8,644 nucleotides of DNA from Candidatus Woesearchaeota archaeon (GTDB lineage: Archaea; Nanobdellota; Nanobdellia; Woesearchaeales; GW2011-AR4). Made by a program: the position numbers and the translations under genes. Each line of letters begins with the position of its first letter. Within the stretch, counting starts at the first letter, position 1. The notes under the pieces are model-generated. The model saw nothing but the letters and a program-made list of their open reading frames with translations. It was not told where the DNA came from and did not search any database. The stretch is from assembly GCA_019323655.1 (NCBI GenBank), contig JAHWGX010000068.1, forward strand, positions 1 to 8,644, in the 5' to 3' direction. Of the stretch, positions 4,917-8,644 are shown piece after piece.

Positions 4917-6586
4917 AGATAGCATTAGACGGTAAGGAAGCGGAATGTGAAAAAGGAAAAACTATCCTGGAATTGTGCAAAGAGCATGGCATTGAGATTC
5001 CAACTCTTTGCTTTATCGAAGGGCTTAAGCCAGAGGCAAGGTGCAGGCTATGCCTTGTTGAGCTGGACGGAAACCTTGTCACATCCTGCTCAACATATCC
5101 TCATGAGGGATGCAAAATTGTTACTGATTCTGAAAGGATAAGAAAGGCAAGGAGCATTAATGCAGAGCTTTTGATGGCTGAGCATATAAGGGACTGCCCT
5201 AAAAAGGAAATAGAAAACGAGCTGTGCAAAGTCCTTAAGGATTTGAACATGAAAAGAATAAGGTTTGAGCCTATAAAAAAATATGATGAGGATTTAAGCG
5301 AGTCTGTCATAAGAAATGACAACAGGTGCATAAACTGCGGCAAATGCATAAGGGTATGCAGCGAGATAATGGGCGTGAATGCAATTGAATTTTCAGAAAG
5401 GGGGCATAACGAGCATGTCAGCCCTTACTTTGGGCATAGGCTGCATGATGTCGCGTGCATTAAGTGCGGGCAGTGCATTGCCGCCTGCCCGGTTGGTGCA
5501 ATCTATGAAAGGGAGCATCTTTTTGAGGTTATTGAGGCTTTGAAAGACAAAAAAAAGCATATTGTTGTTCAGACAGCGCCGTCTGTAAGGGTTGCCTTAG
5601 GGGAAGAATTTGGCATGCCTCCGGGCTCTTTGGTTACAGGAAAGATGGTTTCTGCGCTGAGAAAAATAGGATTTGACAAGGTTTTTGACACAGACTTTGG
5701 GGCAGACATGACAATAATGGAGGAAGCTTCTGAGTTTCTGCACAGGCTTGAAAAAAACGGGCCTTTTCCAATGATTACAACATGCTGCCCTGCGTGGATT
5801 AAGTTCATGGAGCATTTTGAGCATGGGCTTTTTCCCAATATGTCATCATGCAAAAGCCCGCATGAAATGCTTGGCGTATTGGCAAAAACATATTATGCTG
5901 AAAAATCCAACATTGATAAAAAAAATATAGTGGTTGTAAGCGTAATGCCCTGCACTGCAAAAAAATTTGAGTCCACAAGGCCTGAGCTCAACAGCGACGT
6001 TGATTACGTGCTTACCACAAGGGAGCTTGCAAAGCTTATGAGGCATTTTAAGATTGATTTTAACAAACTAAAGGATGAGGAATTTGACAGCCCATTGGGA
6101 ATGTCGACAGGCGCAGCAGTTATTTTTGGAGCAACCGGAGGAGTGATGGAAGCTGCTTTAAGGACCGCATATGAGCTTGCAACAGGAAAAACTTTGGGAA
6201 AGATTGATTTTGAGCAGATAAGGGGCATAGAAGGTATAAAAAAAGGAAGCGTTGAAATCAACGGAAAGGAAATAAGGTTTGCTGCTGCGCATGGCGGCGC
6301 TAATATAAAAGAGCTGATTAAAGAAAAAGGCAAATACCATTTTATTGAGATGATGGCATGCCCCGGAGGCTGCATTGGCGGCGGAGGCCAGCCGTGGCCC
6401 ACAACAAGAGAAGTAATCAAAAAAAGGATGGAAGCTATATACGAAGCAGACAGGAAGCTTCCAATAAGAAAATCGCATGAAAACCCCGCTGTCAGGCAGA
6501 TATACAAAGAATTTTTAGGAAAGCCCCTAAGCGGGAAAGCAGAGAAACTTTTGCATACCACTTACACTAAAAGAAGCGGATTCTGA
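4913..6586 (+). CDS. hydA: [FeFe] hydrogenase catalytic subunit (HydA, NuoG-like, group A)
   Basis: This subunit catalyses 2H+ + 2e- <-> H2 at the H-cluster. Domains in order: plant-type [2Fe-2S] (C33, C44, C47, C59); a His-cluster region with H91, C95 and C105; two [4Fe-4S] clusters (C139/C142/C145/C192 and C149/C182/C185/C188); then the H-cluster domain. The H-cluster motifs are T-T-C291-C292-P-A-W, M-P-C347-T-A-K350-K-F-E and M-A-C483-P-G-G-C487-I-G-G-G-G-Q-P. C292, C347, C483 and C487 are the ligands and C291 is the proton-relay Cys. E271, E274, R278 and S311 match the clostridial CpI proton path with a constant offset of 8. Oddities: the His-ligated cluster motif (H-x3-C-x2-C-x5-C) lacks its second Cys and the last is shifted, and the CpI S-P-Q-Q motif reads S315-P-H-E. 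The C-terminal E-N-P-A-V...Y-K-E-F-L-G...Y-T-K-R-S is typical. No membrane anchor or signal is seen, so it is cytosolic. A G-A-G-G-A-T lies upstream of the start. Confidence 0.97.
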   Translation: MKIALDGKEAECEKGKTILELCKEHGIEIPTLCFIEGLKPEARCRLCLVELDGNLVTSCSTYPHEGCKIVTDSERIRKARSINAELLMAEHIRDCPKKEIENELCKVLKDLNMKRIRFEPIKKYDEDLSESVIRNDNRCINCGKCIRVCSEIMGVNAIEFSERGHNEHVSPYFGHRLHDVACIKCGQCIAACPVGAIYEREHLFEVIEALKDKKKHIVVQTAPSVRVALGEEFGMPPGSLVTGKMVSALRKIGFDKVFDTDFGADMTIMEEASEFLHRLEKNGPFPMITTCCPAWIKFMEHFEHGLFPNMSSCKSPHEMLGVLAKTYYAEKSNIDKKNIVVVSVMPCTAKKFESTRPELNSDVDYVLTTRELAKLMRHFKIDFNKLKDEEFDSPLGMSTGAAVIFGATGGVMEAALRTAYELATGKTLGKIDFEQIRGIEGIKKGSVEINGKEIRFAAAHGGANIKELIKEKGKYHFIEMMACPGGCIGGGGQPWPTTREVIKKRMEAIYEADRKLPIRKSHENPAVRQIYKEFLGKPLSGKAEKLLHTTYTKRSGF

Positions 6587-6594
6587 GCCTGAAG

Positions 6595-6599
6595 TTTTT
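6595..6599 (+). terminator. Weak T-run after the hydrogenase operon
   Basis: A T5 run lies about 8 nt after the hydA stop. Archaeal termination commonly uses T-rich stretches without a stem-loop, but this run is short, so the operon end could lie further into 6600-6660. Confidence 0.25.
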
Positions 6600-6670
6600 A
6601 TGAGTACAGCCTTATCTGTTGATTGCCAGCACCAGGCTTTGACTGCATTTCAGCTCTCAAAAACGAAACC

Positions 6671-6678
6671 TTTATATA
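6671..6678 (+). promoter_or_regulatory. TATA box of the receiver-like protein gene
   Basis: TTTATATA is an exact archaeal consensus box, with a purine-rich BRE-like CGAAACC just upstream. Its centre is about 27 nt before ATG 6702, predicting a leaderless transcript and marking this gene as a separate unit from the hydrogenase operon. Confidence 0.7.
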
Positions 6679-6701
6679 CTACTTGCCAGTTATGACAAAC
6701 T

Positions 6702-7139
6702 ATGGAAGAAGGATTGGAAAGTAAAGTGGAACAAGGCAAAACAGTGTTCATACTAGCACATAATAAAGATCAGGAGTTTCTTTTAGATAGGCTTATCAAA
6801 GGATTAGGGTATGAGCCAGTTTGTGCTCCTAATATCCAAAAAGCAGAAGCTACCTACTCTGAAAAAGGGGATGTTTTTGTGAGTTATCTAATTGATGTTA
6901 ATGCACCTAGGGATTCTGAACAAGGGTCGCATGGGGAAGGCATAAAATTCGCGTCTTTTTTAGTTGAAACGGTTGATAAAAGAAAGGTAACCCTTATGGC
7001 AACGGTTGTACCTAATGAGGATGCAGTCCCTTACCAGGGATTTTCTCCTGATGATGTAATAGTCATAGAGGAAGTCCTACGACCAGACGTAATGTTAAAT
7101 TTATTGAAACCGTATCAGAATCTTCCCGCTAAGCCTTAA
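6702..7139 (+). CDS. Small protein resembling a degenerate response-regulator receiver domain, function unknown
   Basis: This 145-residue soluble protein alternates strands and helices in receiver-like order. It has T-V-F-I-L-A-H-N (14-21), a helix to G-L-G-Y-E-P-V (35-40), V-S-Y-L-I-D65 followed by a loop, a helix, L-M-A-T-V-V-P (98-104), and a last strand V-I-V-I-E-E-V-L-R-P (119-128). D65 sits where the phosphorylated Asp would be. The acidic pair after strand 1 is missing (A-H-N instead of D-D), and the Lys before the conserved Pro is Arg127. It would therefore be a pseudo-receiver or a distantly related Rossmann-like fold. There is no output domain. The start is fixed by the TATA spacing. 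No function can be assigned, and the receiver comparison rests on pattern only. Confidence 0.7.
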   Translation: MEEGLESKVEQGKTVFILAHNKDQEFLLDRLIKGLGYEPVCAPNIQKAEATYSEKGDVFVSYLIDVNAPRDSEQGSHGEGIKFASFLVETVDKRKVTLMATVVPNEDAVPYQGFSPDDVIVIEEVLRPDVMLNLLKPYQNLPAKP

Positions 7140-7147
7140 CAAGCACA

Positions 7148-7177
7148 TTTTTTACATCAGTTTAATTTTTCTCTTTT
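7148..7177 (+). terminator. T-rich terminator after the receiver-like gene
   Basis: A T6 run (7148-7153) is followed by TTTAATTTTTCTCTTTT (7161-7177), starting 8 nt after the stop codon. Clustered T-runs without a stem-loop are the usual archaeal termination signal. Confidence 0.45.
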
Positions 7178-7369
7178 GTGTCATACATAGTAAGAGTTTT
7201 ATCGAGTATTTCTCATTAGGATTTTTGGAATGAACGCTTTTCGTTTTCAGGCATACCAAAAAAATCAATTAACTATTTAAACCAATAAAAAATAAAACTT
7301 GTAATCCAATAAAAACATCAAAACATTAATAAAAACAGAATAAACAATAACAGGTTACACCAAAACAAA

Positions 7370-7714
7370 ATGAGATATAAACAGGTAATTTTGGTCAGGC
7401 AGGACTTGAAGCTTCCTAAAGGGAAGCTGGCAGCTCAGGTCAGCCATGCCTCTGTTGACTGCGCATTGAAGTCGGACAAAAAAATTGTGGAGAAGTGGAA
7501 AGACCTGGGAGGAAAAAAAGTTGTTTTGAAAGTTGCGGATGAAAAGGAGCTGCTTAAGTACATGAGCATTGCAGAGGATGAAGGGCTAAAAACAGCATTA
7601 ATAAAGGATGCGGGCCATACTGTCTTAGAGCCGGGCACGATTACCTGCGTAGGCATAGGACCTGATATAGAGGAGAAGATTGACAAGGTAAGCGGAAGTT
7701 TAAAGATGGTTTAA
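7370..7714 (+). CDS. pth2: Peptidyl-tRNA hydrolase, archaeal/eukaryotic type (Pth2)
   Basis: This enzyme releases peptides from prematurely dropped peptidyl-tRNA so that the tRNA can be recycled. The 114-residue length is normal for the family. The protein shows R10-Q-D-L-K-L-P-K-G-K-L-A-A-Q-V-S-H-A (10-27), W43-x3-G-G-K-K, the late block D80-A-G-H-T-V-L-E-P-G-T-I-T (80-92) and I-G-P (96-98), which together identify Pth2 rather than bacterial Pth. All conserved blocks look intact. Upstream (7140-7369) is 230 bp of AT-rich DNA. Only a weak TATA-like stretch (7337-7350, AATAAACAATAA) stands at leaderless spacing from ATG 7370, and no Shine-Dalgarno sequence is seen. It is probably a single-gene unit and is the clearest lineage marker for an archaeon here. 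Confidence 0.96.
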   Translation: MRYKQVILVRQDLKLPKGKLAAQVSHASVDCALKSDKKIVEKWKDLGGKKVVLKVADEKELLKYMSIAEDEGLKTALIKDAGHTVLEPGTITCVGIGPDIEEKIDKVSGSLKMV

Positions 7715-7720
7715 TTCTTT

Positions 7721-7744
7721 AAAAATAGATAACTATAAGAAAAA
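7721..7744 (-). terminator. Candidate T-rich terminator for the small minus-strand gene
   Basis: On the minus strand two T5 runs (7744-7740 and 7725-7721) follow about 24-47 nt after the stop at 7768. The 53-bp gap to the convergent pth2 gene leaves little else room for a terminator. Confidence 0.35.
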
Positions 7745-7767
7745 TTAATCGCCTTGATAACCTTTGC

Positions 7768-8055
7768 CTAGGGTTCCTTTGGTTTTTCATAGGGTTTAAG
7801 AACATCGTAATGCTCAAATCCCTTTAACCTGTAAGTTCTATTCCCAGCAGTTAGTTCCTTCCTGAAAAAATCATTATGGGCTTTAAAGCCCCTTTTAGTT
7901 GAAAAGGGGTTCTCATGAGAAAGTTTGATTTCTTTAGTACTAAGATATAAAACATATCCAGAAATGTTTAAACCATCACTCCTCAACTCAACTTGGTCTC
8001 CTATGTTTACATTTGTTAATTTTCCCTCTAAACCGCTGAGTTTTATAGCCCCCAT
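7768..8055 (-). CDS. Small uncharacterised protein, probably beta-rich
   Basis: This 95-residue soluble protein is one I do not recognise. Residues 12-46 read as short beta strands separated by turns (I-G-D-Q-V-E-L-R-S-D-G, then I-S-G-Y-V-L-Y-L, then E-I-K-L-S), like a small SH3- or Sm-like barrel. A charged, aromatic segment follows (58-66, with F-F-R-K-E) and then a Pro/Lys/Glu-rich tail. There is no membrane helix and no cysteine. The start at 8055 is well supported because a TATA box on the minus strand is centred 26-27 nt upstream. The good promoter and conserved spacing make it a real gene despite the lack of a known family. It is convergent with pth2. Confidence 0.7.
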   Translation of the reverse strand: MGAIKLSGLEGKLTNVNIGDQVELRSDGLNISGYVLYLSTKEIKLSHENPFSTKRGFKAHNDFFRKELTAGNRTYRLKGFEHYDVLKPYEKPKEP

Positions 8056-8076
8056 AATCTAAAGAAGCATTCCTTA

Positions 8077-8086
8077 ATTTATAAAC
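8077..8086 (-). promoter_or_regulatory. TATA box of the small minus-strand gene
   Basis: TTTATAAATT on the minus strand is centred about 26-27 nt before ATG 8055, again predicting a leaderless mRNA. Confidence 0.6.
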
Positions 8087-8156
8087 TTTTCTTTTTTACC
8101 ACTTTAAAGTTTAGTATTTTAAAATAAGCTGTGAGAATGACTACTGAAACGAAAGA

Positions 8157-8164
8157 TATAAATA
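8157..8164 (+). promoter_or_regulatory. TATA box of the transposase gene
   Basis: TATAAATA is centred near 8160.5, which puts the transcription start near 8185-8188. Unlike other genes here, this leaves a leader of about 30 nt before ATG 8218. Confidence 0.5.
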
Positions 8165-8183
8165 TAAGCTAGTTCTAACTATT

Positions 8184-8208
8184 TCTGTTATTGCTCGTCA
8201 ATAACAGA
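8184..8208 (+). promoter_or_regulatory. Perfect 10-bp inverted repeat (hairpin) in the transposase leader
   Basis: TCTGTTATTG (8184-8193) and CAATAACAGA (8199-8208) are exact reverse complements around a 5-nt loop. The hairpin begins at the predicted transcript 5' end, and its 3' arm covers the first two bases of the Shine-Dalgarno sequence. It could limit translation, protect the mRNA 5' end, or be a transposase-binding site in the DNA. Confidence 0.7.
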
Positions 8209-8214
8209 GGTGAT
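8207..8214 (+). promoter_or_regulatory. Strong Shine-Dalgarno sequence of the transposase
   Basis: GAGGTGAT is complementary to the conserved 16S rRNA 3' tail (AUCACCUC) and sits close to ATG 8218 (3-nt gap from its end). It is the only strong ribosome-binding site in the window and fixes the start. Confidence 0.75.
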
Positions 8215-8217
8215 ATT

Positions 8218-8644
8218 ATGCCTAAGAAAAGAAGGAAATTAGATGTCTTTTGCCAAAATCCGAAATGCCAGCACTTCAACAAAAAAGGCTTAAAAAACAT
8301 TGTTCGCAATGGAAAAAAGAAAAATGGAACTCAAAATTATAAGTGCGCAACTTGCAGCGTTTCTTTTGTCAGGACAAAAGGAACGCCATTGTATTACTCT
8401 AAGCTTCCGAAGAAAGAAGTAAAAAAAATATGCGACAATCTTGTTGAGAAAAGCAGCTTCAGGGGCGTAGCAAGGGCAACAAGGCATTCCTTGAATGCCA
8501 TCTACAGAGTTGCTGATAAAGTAGGCAAACATAGTGAAAAGATAGATGAAGATTTTTTGCAGAACCTTAATTTGACAATGGTTGAGGCTGATGAAATATT
8601 CAGCTTCATAAAAAAAAGGAGACGAACTGTATCTGCCAGGGCCT
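8218..8644 (+). CDS. IS1-like transposase, N-terminal part (3' end outside window)
   Basis: The frame is open from ATG 8218 to the window edge (142 residues). It starts with a basic P-K-K-R-R-K and a zinc ribbon (C12-x4-C17 and C43-x2-C46). A helix-turn-helix region follows at about 68-108 (L-P-K-K-E-V...F-R-G-V-A-R-A-T...A-I-Y-R-V), and then the start of the catalytic domain, V-E-A-D-E-I-F-S-F-I-K-K (122-133). The D-E-x-F/W-S-F pattern holds the first Asp of the IS1-type DDE triad. InsA-like and InsB-like parts are joined in one frame with no frameshift site, as in the single-ORF IS1-like elements of archaea. The enzyme would cut and join the ends of its element. Whether it is intact cannot be judged because the rest of the catalytic domain is outside the window. 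Confidence 0.88.
   Translation, partial: MPKKRRKLDVFCQNPKCQHFNKKGLKNIVRNGKKKNGTQNYKCATCSVSFVRTKGTPLYYSKLPKKEVKKICDNLVEKSSFRGVARATRHSLNAIYRVADKVGKHSEKIDEDFLQNLNLTMVEADEIFSFIKKRRRTVSARA

Larger units (their letters stand above)
8157..8644 (+). mobile_element. IS1-like insertion sequence, left part (right end outside window)
   Basis: The transposase gene with its own promoter and leader marks an insertion sequence that continues beyond the window. The left boundary is not determined: without the right end the terminal inverted repeat cannot be matched. The true end probably lies somewhere in 8056-8157. Confidence 0.6.

Noticed and set aside
6004..6561. Long minus-strand open frame (185 residues) opposite hydA
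   Set aside because: It is antisense to the strongly conserved H-cluster domain, its composition is that of a complementary-strand shadow, and it has no promoter or recognisable motif.
6587..6701. Possible small RNA or tRNA in the gap after hydA
   Set aside because: No cloverleaf, T-loop or stable stem could be found; only the TATA box of the next gene is supported.
7274..7351. AT-rich stretch with two CCAATAAAAA repeats 24 bp apart upstream of pth2
   Set aside because: Only two short imperfect copies in low-complexity DNA; no spacer regularity or conserved structure to call an operator, CRISPR or origin element.
8101..8110. Perfect palindrome ACTTTAAAGT
   Set aside because: A 10-bp AT-rich palindrome is expected by chance here and has no second copy or adjacent gene start at a meaningful distance.
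8290..8532. Minus-strand open frame within the transposase
   Set aside because: It is antisense to the zinc-ribbon and helix-turn-helix coding region; the plus-strand gene has a clear promoter, Shine-Dalgarno sequence and motifs.

Overview
The window looks archaeal. It carries an archaeal-type peptidyl-tRNA hydrolase (Pth2). Several genes are preceded by a TATA box centred about 26-28 nt upstream of the start codon with no room for a leader. The transposase at the right edge is an IS1-like type of a kind found in archaea. The AT-rich composition, short intergenic gaps, many small uncharacterised proteins and an [FeFe] hydrogenase together suggest a DPANN archaeon (Woesearchaeota/Pacearchaeota-like). 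This placement is inferred from gene content; there is no rRNA here to confirm it.

Left edge (1-1536): the tail of a DUF2080-type transposon-associated protein, then a membrane-anchored serpin with a complete inhibitory-type hinge. Middle left (1671-2828, minus strand): a two-gene unit encoding a multi-spanning membrane protein and a cysteine-rich four-helix membrane protein with two cytosolic Cys clusters. A GNAT acetyltransferase is divergent from this unit (2877-3380).

Centre (3407-6586): the main feature, a tightly packed plus-strand operon for a trimeric NAD(P)-linked [FeFe] hydrogenase. It has a NuoE-like [2Fe-2S] subunit, a compact NuoF-like flavin subunit and a HydA/NuoG-like catalytic subunit. 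All three H-cluster motifs and the proton-transfer residues are intact. The His-ligated [4Fe-4S] site is broken, a normally conserved Gln beside the H-cluster is His, and the flavin subunit lacks the extra ferredoxin domains of classical electron-bifurcating HydB. The likely reaction is reversible H2 production from NAD(P)H, possibly with ferredoxin. No maturase gene (HydE, HydF, HydG) is in the window.

Right (6702-8644): a small protein resembling a degenerate receiver domain, Pth2, a small minus-strand protein of unknown function, and the 5' part of an IS1-like transposase running off the window. The transposase differs from its neighbours: its mRNA should have a leader with a strong Shine-Dalgarno sequence and a perfect 10-bp hairpin at its 5' end.

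The segment is therefore a hydrogenase operon plus small host genes, bounded on both sides by transposon-related sequence. The most notable points are the unusual cofactor set of the hydrogenase, the membrane genes next to it, and a surface-exposed serpin in a presumed archaeon.
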